Below are positions 44,914 to 53,052 of a DNA stretch of 61,703 nucleotides, piece after piece; position 1 is the first letter of the stretch, and each line of letters starts with the position of its first letter. The stretch covers positions 1 through 61,703 of the forward strand of contig JAQBOH010000078.1 of NCBI GenBank assembly GCA_028288125.1, in the 5' to 3' direction. A program made the position numbers and the translations under genes. The notes under the pieces were generated by a model. That model was not told where the DNA came from. It did no database searches and saw nothing but the letters and a program-made list of their open reading frames with translations. The DNA comes from Mucilaginibacter sp. (lineage in GTDB: Bacteria; Bacteroidota; Bacteroidia; Sphingobacteriales; Sphingobacteriaceae).

Positions 44914-46656
44914 ATGATGAAAAATATAACCATCGTATCAACACTCATCATCGGATTGCTGTTTGGCGCTTCGGCCCGGCAAAAAATGAACATGACTGAT
45001 ACCGCGAAACATCATAGGGTGATGCACCATACAGTTAAAACAAAAAAGATGGCAATGCATTCGAAGCATATGCAGCCGCATTCGATGAAAGGGATGAAAA
45101 TGGGTGCGGCCTCTTCGCATAAAAAAAATAAAAAAATGACCATGCCTATGAAACATGCGCAGTCACACACTATGACCGGTATGAAGATGGAAAACGCCCG
45201 TGACGACAAAAAAATGGATATGCCCATGAAAGATATGCAGCCGGGCTCAATGAAAGGTATGAAAATGAGTGATACCACGAAGTCAGGAAAGAGCAGCATG
45301 ACAATGCCCATGAAAGATGAAAAAATGGGTTCAATGGAGCGTATGCAGATGGGTGATACCTCCAAATCTTCGTCCGGCAAAAAAATGAACATGCCAATGG
45401 GGGATACATCCATGAAAGGCATGAAAATGGGCGGGATGAAAATGGATATGATGAGCAGTTCGCAGTCCAAAAACCTGCCGATGGGGCGTGATGGTTCCGG
45501 TACAAGCTGGCTGCCCGATGCCTCGCCTATGTACGGCATTATGCTCAACAGCGGTAAATGGAGCTATATGGTGCATGGAAATATTTCCTTCCGCTATACC
45601 AAACAAGATTTAGGTGATAAAGGTAGCCGGGGCGGCGATAAGTTTGATGCGCCCAACTGGTTTATGGGCATGGCGCAACGTCCCGTCGGAGAAAATGGAC
45701 TGCTGCATTTTAACCTGATGATGTCGTTAGACCCGCTGACGGAAGGCGGCTATGGCTACCCGTTATTGTTCCAGACCGGTGAAAGCTGGAAGGGTATCCC
45801 GCTGGTTGACCGCCAGCATCCGCATGATCTGTTTTCGGAGCTTTCCGCCAGCTATGCGTATGCCTTTTCAAAGAAAACCGATTTGAGTATTTACATAGGA
45901 TATCCCGGCGAGCCGGCGTTAGGGCCGGTAGCGTTTATGCACCGCCCGTCGGCAATGTCAAATCCCGATGCGCCTATTGGTCATCATTGGACAGATGCCA
46001 CACACATTACCTTTGGGGTGGCCACAATAGGCTTCAGGGTGGGTGAGTTTAAAATTGAAGGTTCGTCCTTTACAGGACGGGAACCTGACGAGAACCGCTA
46101 CAATTTTGATAAGCCGAAGTTAGACTCCTGGAGTAGCAGGTTAAATTTCAACCCTTCGGCCAACTGGGCGTTCCAGGTTTCCTATGGTTTCATTAAAAGC
46201 CCTGAGGCGCTGAACCCTACTGAAGATATTAACCGCACTACGGCATCGGCCACCTATAGCCTGCCATTCAGCGACGAAAATACGCTTAACGCGACCGCCT
46301 TATGGGGACAAAATAAGTCCGCCGGTTTCGATGCAAGTAATTCGGCTTTATTAGAAGGAGACGTCCGTATTAGAAAACTCGCTTTATATACCCGGTTTGA
46401 GTTCGTTCAGAAAACGACCCAGGAGCTGGTTTTAAACCCGCTATTGTATGGCAACAGATCAGTTTTCCCTGTGAATGCCATAACCCTGGGCCTGAATTAT
46501 GACCTGTTTAAGCTGAGGCCGTTAAACCTGGCTGCAGGAGGCCAGCTTACCTTGTACGGAACGGATAGCAGGCTAAACAGCCTGTATGGAAGCAATCCTA
46601 TGGGTGGTGAGGTTTTTCTGCGATTATATCCGCGGCTGATGAAATCAAAAATGTAA
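44914..46656 (+). CDS. Outer-membrane beta-barrel with Met-rich metal-binding repeats
   Basis: A 580-residue exported protein (signal to about residue 22, ASA cleavage). Residues 24-190 hold about five imperfect 28-residue repeats built on MPMKDMQPGSMKGMKM, rich in Met, His, Lys and Asp, an arrangement known for copper chelation in periplasmic domains of CopB/PcoB type. The remainder (about 195-580) is a beta-barrel with conserved-looking VDRQHPHDLF and GHHWTDATHITFGV segments, ending in FLRLYPRLMKSKM. It is not clearly PcoB; the barrel family is not one I can name. It follows the HMA-AraC gene by 6 bases. Confidence 0.87.
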   Translation: MMKNITIVSTLIIGLLFGASARQKMNMTDTAKHHRVMHHTVKTKKMAMHSKHMQPHSMKGMKMGAASSHKKNKKMTMPMKHAQSHTMTGMKMENARDDKKMDMPMKDMQPGSMKGMKMSDTTKSGKSSMTMPMKDEKMGSMERMQMGDTSKSSSGKKMNMPMGDTSMKGMKMGGMKMDMMSSSQSKNLPMGRDGSGTSWLPDASPMYGIMLNSGKWSYMVHGNISFRYTKQDLGDKGSRGGDKFDAPNWFMGMAQRPVGENGLLHFNLMMSLDPLTEGGYGYPLLFQTGESWKGIPLVDRQHPHDLFSELSASYAYAFSKKTDLSIYIGYPGEPALGPVAFMHRPSAMSNPDAPIGHHWTDATHITFGVATIGFRVGEFKIEGSSFTGREPDENRYNFDKPKLDSWSSRLNFNPSANWAFQVSYGFIKSPEALNPTEDINRTTASATYSLPFSDENTLNATALWGQNKSAGFDASNSALLEGDVRIRKLALYTRFEFVQKTTQELVLNPLLYGNRSVFPVNAITLGLNYDLFKLRPLNLAAGGQLTLYGTDSRLNSLYGSNPMGGEVFLRLYPRLMKSKM

Positions 46657-46687
46657 TATTTTCTTAAATTTACTCAATTAAAACAAC

Positions 46688-47203
46688 ATGAACATGCTTA
46701 AAAGAACCTGCTTAATATTAGCTTTCATTTATTCGGCATTTGTCGCTCATGCGCAAAAATCCGCCACTGCTAACACCGTCAACAAAATAACCAATGCATA
46801 TTTAGCGGTTAAAAATTCGCTCGCCGCGGATGATGGAACGGCGGCGGCCCGCAACGCGAAGGAACTATTCAACACATTATCAGCCGATCCGGGTAAAGCC
46901 CTTAAACCCGGCCAGCAAAAATTATTGAACGGTTACCTGGATAAATTGAAATATGACAGCCGTCATATCAGCGAGGTAACCATGCTCGACCACCAGCGGG
47001 AGCATTTTGCCAGCCTGTCAAAAAATCTTTATGAAGTTTTAAAGGGTTTGAAGATGAATACCGCTACCATTTATGAACAATACTGCCCCATGAAAAAAGC
47101 GTATTGGCTAAGCGAAACCGAGGCAGTGAAAAACCCATACTACGGCAAAAAAATGCCTGAATGCGGCAGGGTAACGGCCACATTAACGCCGGCAACTAAA
47201 TAA
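46688..47203 (+). CDS. DUF3347 domain protein (probable copper-binding)
   Basis: A 171-residue exported protein (signal MLKRTCLILAFIYSAFVAHA) composed of one DUF3347 domain. The conserved metal-binding pattern YEQYCPMKKAYWLSETEAV followed by NPYYGKKMPECG is intact at about residues 128-161, with Cys, Met and Cys ligands. DUF3347 occurs alone or attached to CusB-like adaptors in Bacteroidota copper loci. It closes the island; the next gene, coaD, is unrelated. Confidence 0.9.
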   Translation: MNMLKRTCLILAFIYSAFVAHAQKSATANTVNKITNAYLAVKNSLAADDGTAAARNAKELFNTLSADPGKALKPGQQKLLNGYLDKLKYDSRHISEVTMLDHQREHFASLSKNLYEVLKGLKMNTATIYEQYCPMKKAYWLSETEAVKNPYYGKKMPECGRVTATLTPATK

Positions 47204-47224
47204 TTTATTATCGATAATGATTTA

Positions 47225-47232
47225 TAAATTTG
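47225..47232 (+). promoter_or_regulatory. Putative -7 element of coaD
   Basis: TAAATTTG, 25 nt before the coaD start. Confidence 0.35.
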
Positions 47233-47257
47233 TTGTCTATACGCTTATCAGCTTCAA

Positions 47258-47719
47258 ATGAGAATAGCACTTTTCCCCGGGTCGTTTGACCCGGTAACCA
47301 AGGCCCATGTCGACATTGTAAAACGATCGGTTAGTTTGTTCGACAAAGTCTACATCGGCATTGGTGCAAACAGCTCAAAAGCAAGTTTACTAAGCGTTGA
47401 AAAACGGGAACAAATGCTGCGCGCTGTTTTTGAAAATGACCCGCGCATACATATCGTAGCGTATGAGGGCCTGACGGTTGATTTCTGCAAAAGCATTGGT
47501 GCAAACTATATGATACGCGGCATCCGCACGGTATCCGATTTTGAATACGAAAAGGCCATCGCTCAAATGAACCATTCCCTTGTCCCTGAAATTGAAAGTA
47601 TTTTTATTGTCAGCAAGCCGGGCTATTCATCCATCAGCTCGACCATCGTACGCGAGATCATGCGCTATAATGGCGACGTAAGCCAGTTTATCCCGACGGA
47701 AGCGCTGGCCTATCTTTAA
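47258..47719 (+). CDS. coaD: Phosphopantetheine adenylyltransferase
   Basis: A 153-residue enzyme of coenzyme A synthesis that transfers AMP to 4'-phosphopantetheine. MRIALFPGSFDPVTKAHVDIV is the nucleotidyltransferase signature; the family's T-x-G-H appears as TKAH, keeping the catalytic His but replacing Gly by Ala. The late ISSTIVREIM motif is canonical. Length is normal. It is monocistronic between the metal island and a repeat-rich gap. Confidence 0.95.
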   Translation: MRIALFPGSFDPVTKAHVDIVKRSVSLFDKVYIGIGANSSKASLLSVEKREQMLRAVFENDPRIHIVAYEGLTVDFCKSIGANYMIRGIRTVSDFEYEKAIAQMNHSLVPEIESIFIVSKPGYSSISSTIVREIMRYNGDVSQFIPTEALAYL

Positions 47720-47739
47720 AACGAGGTAAGAAATTCGGA

Positions 47740-47979
47740 GGCAAGAGCCAAGAAAAGACTAGCCACGCCTATGCCGATTTTTTTCCGCACCCATCGGAAA
47801 AATGGGCGATTGTCCTTACCATTCATGTCATTTCGACGAGGAACGAGGAGAAAACTATACATTCTGCACAGCGCCATGCAAGGCGGGAATGCATGTGTAT
47901 AGTTTTCTCACTACGTTCGAAATGACATTTAGCTCTTGATTTCTTGCTTCTTGGTTCTTATCCTCTTGCTTCTTGCTCC
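47740..47979. repeat. Composite palindromic repeat between coaD and the Nudix gene
   Basis: A core imperfect palindrome (47826-47927) is flanked by inverted arms of CTTGGCTCTTG-type words: GCAAGAGCCAAG on the left (47740-47758), CTCTTG and CTTGCTTCTTGG words on the right (47932-47979). The core arms are TGTCATTTCG/CGAAATGACA and GAGAAAACTATACA/TGTATAGTTTTCTC. Families with the TCATTTCGACGAGGAACGA theme are, to my knowledge, dispersed through Sphingobacteria genomes. Confidence 0.75.
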
Positions 47980-48606
47980 CTAAATCGCCTGCTCATCCAC
48001 AAGCTCTTCCTTTACCAGCACATCCATAATAGAGGGATATGTATTTTTTACGATCGGCGCGATATGATCTTTTTTAAACCAGCGCGCAGCCGTAATCCCC
48101 TCTTCCTTCTGTGGCTTTAATTTCTTTTGCCCTTTGCACCGCATTTCAAACCAATACGTCTTTTTTAAAACTACTTCGCCCTTGTATACATATACGTGAT
48201 AAGTTTTACATATCCGGCCACCAACGCTGCTTATTTTTATGCCGCATTCTTCTTCCACTTCGCGTAGGGCTGCCTCCTTTATACCTTCTCCGGCCTCGAT
48301 TTTACCTTTCGGGATATCCCATTTTTTATTCCGGTAAATAAACAGGTATTCATGGTTTTCATTCACCACCACCCCCCCGGCCGCTTCTATAAGGGTATCG
48401 CCTTTAGCTATTGATTTTAAAAATGCTTTCGCATCAGGGCAAAGCACATAAAACAGCTTGCTGCGATGCGCCGACGCCCAGTAATAAACTATTTTCAGGT
48501 CGAATATATCGGCATCTATCTTTTCATACCGCTCCACACCCTCAGGCTCTGACTCCGTTAAAAGGATAACTTTTTCGTTAATATAAATTCTGTATTTTTG
48601 AGCCAT
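47980..48606 (-). CDS. Nudix hydrolase with N-terminal extension
   Basis: A 208-residue protein. The Nudix box GKIEAGEGIKEAALREVEEECGIKI is canonical at about residues 104-128. The N-terminal 75 residues (MAQKYRIYINEKVILLTE) form an additional small domain. Hydrolysis of nucleoside diphosphate-linked compounds is expected; the substrate is unknown. I start at the ATG that overlaps the pyrE start codon (shared CATG); a longer frame would cover pyrE coding sequence on the other strand. Its promoter must therefore lie within pyrE. Confidence 0.9.
   Translation of the reverse strand: MAQKYRIYINEKVILLTESEPEGVERYEKIDADIFDLKIVYYWASAHRSKLFYVLCPDAKAFLKSIAKGDTLIEAAGGVVVNENHEYLFIYRNKKWDIPKGKIEAGEGIKEAALREVEEECGIKISSVGGRICKTYHVYVYKGEVVLKKTYWFEMRCKGQKKLKPQKEEGITAARWFKKDHIAPIVKNTYPSIMDVLVKEELVDEQAI
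48593..48600 (+). promoter_or_regulatory. Putative -7 element abutting the pyrE start
   Basis: TATTTTTG, 4 nt before the pyrE ATG and inside the first codons of the opposing Nudix gene. Confidence 0.4.
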
Positions 48607-49243
48607 GTTCAATAGTTCGGAGATAGAACAGCAGGTTGCCGAGTTCCTGCTGCAAATTAAAGCAATAAAATTACAACCCAATAATCCTTTTACATGGGCT
48701 TCTGGGTGGAAGTCGCCAATTTATTGTGATAATCGAATAACGCTCTCTCATCCTACTATCCGTACGTACATCAGGCAGCAATTGACGCTGCTGATACAGG
48801 AAACATTCGGCCCTGTTGGCGGCATAGCGGGGGTTGCTACGGCGGGCATACCACAAGGTGTGCTGGTAGCCCAGGATTTAGGCCTCCCGTTTATTTATGT
48901 ACGCTCAAAACCAAAAGACCACGGCACCGGCAGTTTAATTGAAGGCGATGACTTAACCGGGAAACGGGTTGTTGTAATTGAAGACCTCATCTCCACTGGC
49001 AAAAGCAGCCTGCAGGCTGTGGATGCGCTCCGGGCTGCAGGTTACGATGTGGCGGGGCTTGCCGCGATATTTACTTACGGATTTAACATAGCAACCGAAA
49101 ATTTCAAAAAAGCAAATTGCCCTTTTGTCACCTTATCTAATTATAATGCGCTGATTAACTATGCTAACGCAAACCAATATATAGCTGCCGCAGATGTTGA
49201 GATCCTAAGAAAATGGCGCGAAAATCCTTCAACCTGGGGATAA
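48605..49243 (+). CDS. pyrE: Orotate phosphoribosyltransferase
   Basis: A 212-residue enzyme of pyrimidine synthesis that joins orotate and PRPP to orotidine monophosphate. PRPP-binding motif VVVIEDLISTGKSSLQAVDAL is at about residues 121-141; FTWASGWKSPIYCDNR is the orotate-binding N-terminal pattern. The start is supported by the family N-terminus (MFNSSEIEQQVAEFLLQIKAIKL). Its ATG overlaps the start codon of the divergent Nudix gene by two bases. Confidence 0.95.
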   Translation: MFNSSEIEQQVAEFLLQIKAIKLQPNNPFTWASGWKSPIYCDNRITLSHPTIRTYIRQQLTLLIQETFGPVGGIAGVATAGIPQGVLVAQDLGLPFIYVRSKPKDHGTGSLIEGDDLTGKRVVVIEDLISTGKSSLQAVDALRAAGYDVAGLAAIFTYGFNIATENFKKANCPFVTLSNYNALINYANANQYIAAADVEILRKWRENPSTWG

Positions 49244-49350
49244 TAGCAGTTTGCAGTTATTAGTTGGCAGTTTGAAGTGTTGACTTCTGAGCCATAAGCC
49301 AATTATTTACTGCTACTGAAAGCCAACTGCCAACTGAAAACTGCCAACTA
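49244..49350. repeat. Inverted GGCAGTT-word array
   Basis: Left arm (49244-49275) has TAGCAGTTTGCAGTT and TTAGTTGGCAGTTTG; right arm (49321-49350) has AGCCAACTGCCAACTG and AAAACTGCCAACTA. It sits between convergent pyrE and the flavoprotein gene. Confidence 0.7.
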
Positions 49351-49360
49351 AAGTAACCAA

Positions 49361-50575
49361 CTACAAATTCTGCGCTATAACAAACCCGCTAGCCCAGGCC
49401 CATTGAAAATTATAGCCGCCCAGCCAGCCCGTAACGTCAACACATTCGCCGCCGTAATATAAACCTGGTACCTTTTTAACTTCAAGCGTTTTTGAAGAAA
49501 GCTCATCGGTCGATACGCCGCCGCGCATTACCTCGGCTTTATCATAACCCTTATCCCCTGCCGGCTTCACTTTAAATTCGTGGATTAATTTGCTGATGTT
49601 TTCAATATCCGTTTTGCTTAGCGAGGCCAGGTTTTTATCAACAGGTAGTTTATCACTCAATGCCTCGGCAAATTTGCGTGTGTATAAGCCGGCGAGATAT
49701 GCCAGCAGCATTTTTTTGCTGTTTACTTCACGCTCCTGCTTTATCAGTTCACCGATATTTTGGTTAGGCAGCAGGTCGATATAAATTTCTTCGCCCGGTT
49801 TCCAGTACGATGATATCTGCAATATCGCCGGGCCGCTTAGCCCCCAATGCGTAAATAAAATATTCTCTTCAAAGCTTGCCCTATCGTTCCAGACACGGCA
49901 AAAAATACTATTACCTGATAGTTGTTCGTACCACGGCTGGTCTTTCCCCGTAATGGTTAACGGCGCCAGGGCCGGCGCGGTTTCGTTTATTTTTAAATCA
50001 AACTTACGGGCCATGCGCAGTCCGAAATCAGTAGCGCCCATTTTTGGTATCGGCAACCCACCCGATGCAACTACTATTTTGGGGGCATGCAGGCTTTCAC
50101 TTTTTCCATTTCGTTCCAGCGAAACAGTAAAACCATTTTCGTCTTTTTCAATATGTTTAACATCCGTATCGCACCATAATTCCTGTCCCAGCTCGGCGCA
50201 AAGGTTGGTAAAAACATTTACCACATCTTTGGCATTATTGCTCTCCGGGAAGAGCTGCCCCAGCGTTTTTTCTTTACCCCTAATGCCAAAGGTCTCAAAA
50301 AAGCTGACGGTATCTTCCACCGTCCATTGCGCAAGGGTTGATTTACAGAAATGTTCGTTCGCCGAAATAAACTGCTGTGGTGAGGCATACAGGTTGGTGT
50401 AATTGCACCGCCCGCCGCCGCTGATGAGTATTTTAGCGCCGGGCTTATCGTTTTTTTCGAGCACCAGGGTACGTTTACCTAAAAATCCGGCCTGTACAGC
50501 GCACATTAAACCGCAAGCCCCGCCGCCAATAATTATCGCATCAAAGTCTGTTTGTTTTGTTAAATTTGCTGTCAT
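49361..50575 (-). CDS. BaiN/RdsA-family NAD(P)/FAD-dependent oxidoreductase
   Basis: A 404-residue flavoprotein of the HI0933-like family. The dinucleotide fold IIIGGGACGLMCAVQAGFLG is at about residues 14-33; LVLEKNDKPGAKILISGGGRCNYTN is the family's diagnostic loop. The C-terminal GGECVDVTGWLGGYNFQWAWASG is typical. The reaction is not firmly known for most members. I start at MTANLTKQT, whose ATG overlaps the nuoA start codon; a longer frame runs antisense through nuoA. Confidence 0.93.
   Translation of the reverse strand: MTANLTKQTDFDAIIIGGGACGLMCAVQAGFLGKRTLVLEKNDKPGAKILISGGGRCNYTNLYASPQQFISANEHFCKSTLAQWTVEDTVSFFETFGIRGKEKTLGQLFPESNNAKDVVNVFTNLCAELGQELWCDTDVKHIEKDENGFTVSLERNGKSESLHAPKIVVASGGLPIPKMGATDFGLRMARKFDLKINETAPALAPLTITGKDQPWYEQLSGNSIFCRVWNDRASFEENILFTHWGLSGPAILQISSYWKPGEEIYIDLLPNQNIGELIKQEREVNSKKMLLAYLAGLYTRKFAEALSDKLPVDKNLASLSKTDIENISKLIHEFKVKPAGDKGYDKAEVMRGGVSTDELSSKTLEVKKVPGLYYGGECVDVTGWLGGYNFQWAWASGFVIAQNL
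50561..50568 (+). promoter_or_regulatory. Putative -7 element abutting the nuoA start
   Basis: TAAATTTG, 5 nt before the nuoA ATG, inside the coding start of the divergent flavoprotein gene. Confidence 0.4.
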
Positions 50576-51185
50576 GGCAGGTGTGGCGCAAATATCAGAA
50601 TTTGGAAAGATACTTATCTTTTTAATTACCGGTATCATTATGGTAGGCGTGGCATTCTTTATAGCCCGGTTAATATCCCCCAGCAATCCGACACCTGAAA
50701 AACTCACGTCGTACGAATGCGGCGAAGAACCGACTGGCAACGCCTGGCTGCCTTTTAATTCGCGTTTTTATGTGATCGCGCTAATATTTTTATTATTTGA
50801 TGTCGAAATGGTTTTCATTTTTCCATGGGCCATTGTATTCGGCAGCCACGAAATGAACAGCATCGACCCGCGCTGGGGGTGGCTGGCTCTTTCCGAAATG
50901 TTTATTTTTTTAGGAATATTAATACTGGGCCTGGCATACGTGTGGGTAAAAGGCGATTTGGAATGGATTAAAGCAAAGCCTATTTTCCCTGTAACCGATG
51001 CCAGTATACCGGCGTCATTATATGAAAAGCTTAACCTTGAGCAAAGCGCCTACAAAGTGAAAGCATTCGCAATGGAAGTTAGCGAGGCTGCCTCACCAGC
51101 GACCACGGGAACTACTGCCGCTATGCCACCCCCTATAAGAAAACCGATGTTTAAACCAACCTTCAAAAAGCCCGGCAATGAGTAA
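50574..51185 (+). CDS. nuoA: NADH-quinone oxidoreductase subunit A
   Basis: A 203-residue complex I membrane subunit with three helices. Family hallmarks are [42 protein letters not shown]. At about 120 residues the usual NuoA ends near [14 protein letters not shown]; here a 65-residue soluble tail follows, with an Ala/Thr/Pro-rich linker and a basic end ([19 protein letters not shown]). The start is the CATG-shared ATG rather than an earlier in-frame one. nuoB overlaps by 8 bases. Confidence 0.94.
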   Translation: MAGVAQISEFGKILIFLITGIIMVGVAFFIARLISPSNPTPEKLTSYECGEEPTGNAWLPFNSRFYVIALIFLLFDVEMVFIFPWAIVFGSHEMNSIDPRWGWLALSEMFIFLGILILGLAYVWVKGDLEWIKAKPIFPVTDASIPASLYEKLNLEQSAYKVKAFAMEVSEAASPATTGTTAAMPPPIRKPMFKPTFKKPGNE

Positions 51186-51660
51186 CGATATAACACAAGA
51201 GGGCGGCGGCATAGTGGTCACCAAAATGAACGACCTGCTCAACTGGGCCAGGCTGTCTTCATTATGGCCGTTAAGCTTTGGAATAGCCTGCTGTGCCATT
51301 GAATTTATGGGCGCATTTGCCTCAACCTACGACCTCGACCGTTTTGGTGTTTTCCCACGCCCATCGGCCCGGCAATCGGACGTGCTGATCATAGCCGGCA
51401 CGGTAACCTTCAAAATGGCCGAGCGCATTAAACGGCTTTACGAGCAAATGCCCGAACCTAAATATGTTATCTCGATGGGTTCATGTTCCGATTGCGGCGG
51501 CCCCTACTGGCAGCACGGCTACCACGTGGTTAAAGGCGTCGATCGGGTGATACCGGTTGATATATATGTGCAGGGCTGCCCGCCAAGGCCCGAAGCTTTG
51601 ATCGGGGCCATATTGGAATTACAGAAAAAAATTGAAGGTGAGCATTTAATTAACGGATAA
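51178..51660 (+). CDS. nuoB: NADH-quinone oxidoreductase subunit B
   Basis: A 160-residue subunit carrying the N2 [4Fe-4S] cluster, next to the quinone site. Ligand cysteines are in [22 protein letters not shown] and [11 protein letters not shown]. It overlaps nuoA. Instead of nuoC, the next gene is a minus-strand gene; nuoC and nuoD are about 6.3 kb further on. Confidence 0.96.
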   Translation: MSNDITQEGGGIVVTKMNDLLNWARLSSLWPLSFGIACCAIEFMGAFASTYDLDRFGVFPRPSARQSDVLIIAGTVTFKMAERIKRLYEQMPEPKYVISMGSCSDCGGPYWQHGYHVVKGVDRVIPVDIYVQGCPPRPEALIGAILELQKKIEGEHLING

Positions 51661-51685
51661 GCACCTGGATAGTGCAAAAAAGAGT

Positions 51686-52165
51686 TTAAATTTTATCAGC
51701 ATTCTTCAATTCATCATTTATTTCTCCCTCAACCGCATCGATCGCGTCCTCAACCGAATGGCTTTGCGTATTTGACTGGGCCTGCTGGGTTAGCTCAACC
51801 AACTTCCGGTAATGGTCATACAGCGTCTTTAGCTCTTCTTCACTCAGGTCCTGTATATTTAATAACCGGTTACTCGCGTGCGTGCTGGCCGCTATTAACT
51901 CGTTGAGTTTGAGCTGTACGGCGATAGACTCTTTATTTTGTGATTTCTGGATCAGGAAAACCATCAGAAACGTAATAATGGATGTACCTGTATTGACGAT
52001 CAAAAGCCATGTATTTGAAAAATTGAAAACAGGGCCCGTCACGCCCCACAACAATATCAAACAAACCGCCGCAATAAACACCGGCGAGCTGCCGCTGTAC
52101 GTGGTTATTGTATTACTTATCCGCTCAAATCCTGATATTGTGTTTTCACTTTCCTGTTTACTCAT
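51686..52165 (-). CDS. Low-affinity iron permease family protein
   Basis: A 159-residue protein with two membrane helices (VFIAAVCLILLWGVTGPVF and WLLIVNTGTSIITFLMVFLI) preceded by FERISNTITTYSGSSP. A cytoplasmic helical tail begins QNKESIAVQLKLNELIAA and has the acidic SEEELKTLYDHYRKLVE segment. This matches PF04120, named after the yeast Fet4 protein; the bacterial members have not been shown to carry iron as far as I know. It is a single gene inside the interrupted nuo region. Confidence 0.88.
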   Translation of the reverse strand: MSKQESENTISGFERISNTITTYSGSSPVFIAAVCLILLWGVTGPVFNFSNTWLLIVNTGTSIITFLMVFLIQKSQNKESIAVQLKLNELIAASTHASNRLLNIQDLSEEELKTLYDHYRKLVELTQQAQSNTQSHSVEDAIDAVEGEINDELKNADKI

Positions 52166-52241
52166 TACAGGGATAAGCTTAAAACGGGCAAATTGTTTGA
52201 ATGTTAAGGAATTGCCACCCTATCGGTAAAACGAATTCAAT

Positions 52242-52269
52242 AAAAAGCCCGGCATTAGGAAATGCCGGG
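52242..52269 (-). terminator. Terminator of the fasciclin gene
   Basis: CCCGGCATT pairs with AATGCCGGG around a 4-base loop; the minus strand continues with a run of five Ts. It lies about 25 bases past the stop. Confidence 0.8.
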
Positions 52270-52293
52270 TAATTAGTTAATTTAAAGCCCTTC

Positions 52294-52821
52294 TTACTTG
52301 AATAAAAGATTGTTAACGCCAATGATCACGCCGTTTGAAGCGTTTATATCAAAAGCAATTACCTGGGTTTTATTTCCCTGGCTGTCTGTCAGTTCGAGGT
52401 TTTTGGATGCCGTCAATGCCAGTGTAAGCGTTTGCCCGTCAAGCGTTTTTAAAGCGGTCATTTTAGTCGATAACGCTTTCACTATTCCGGCTTTATCATA
52501 TTTTCCCATTACGATGTGGCCTTTCAAAACCGTGGCTAATTTTGCTGGGTCCTGAAAAAGCCTGTCCAGCGCATCGGGCGACAAATTGCTTAACGCCGTA
52601 TTATTCGGCGCGAAAATAGTATACGGTCCGGCGCCTTTTAAGGTAGCGCCCAAATTTGCAGCGCGCAAAAGTAACCCGAAGGACTGATAATCCGCATTTG
52701 TCGATATAGTGGTAATCAAATCACCTGATCCCGATGCTGCAGGGGTAGTCTGCGCGAATAAATTATTTGAAAACAAACCGATAGCCAAAGCAGCTGCAAC
52801 ACTTAAAACTAATTTTTTCAT
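52294..52821 (-). CDS. Exported fasciclin-domain protein
   Basis: A 175-residue protein with a signal peptide (MKKLVLSVAAALAIGLFSNNLFAQ) and one FAS1 domain. Diagnostic FAS1 motifs are KGAGPYTIFAPNNTALSNL (H1) and VIAFDINASNGVIIGVNNLL (H2). FAS1 domains mediate adhesion or matrix contacts. I start at this ATG; a TTG lies two codons upstream. Single gene ending in a clear terminator. Confidence 0.92.
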   Translation of the reverse strand: MKKLVLSVAAALAIGLFSNNLFAQTTPAASGSGDLITTISTNADYQSFGLLLRAANLGATLKGAGPYTIFAPNNTALSNLSPDALDRLFQDPAKLATVLKGHIVMGKYDKAGIVKALSTKMTALKTLDGQTLTLALTASKNLELTDSQGNKTQVIAFDINASNGVIIGVNNLLFK

Positions 52822-52973
52822 TATCAATACAGTATTAAAGTTTTAAAAAAGTTAATTATCCCAATAACGGTATTTTTATTAAATGGTTATTCAAACCTCT
52901 AAAATAATTTTTTTAGAGATTATCGGGCAATGTTAGTCTCAAATGGCTTTAATGCAATAAAATTGTTACAAAT

Positions 52974-53052
52974 GGGAGTTAGAGGTTAGATATTAGTTCC
53001 CGTCCGCCGGTTAGACTTTGATCAATGACTAATGACTAATACCTAATCCTCC
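52974..53052. repeat. Inverted TTAGTCATTAG-word array
   Basis: The left arm (52974-53001) has GGGAGTTAGAGGTTAG and ATATTAGTTCCC. The right arm (53023-53052) has ATGACTAATGACTAAT and ACCTAATCCTCC. It lies downstream of the isocitrate dehydrogenase gene. Confidence 0.55.

Noticed and set aside
45012..45548. A 178-residue open frame antisense to the Met-rich repeats
   Set aside because: Its Ile/Phe/Ser-rich pattern is simply the complement of repeated ATG/AAA codons, and three overlapping frames show the same effect.
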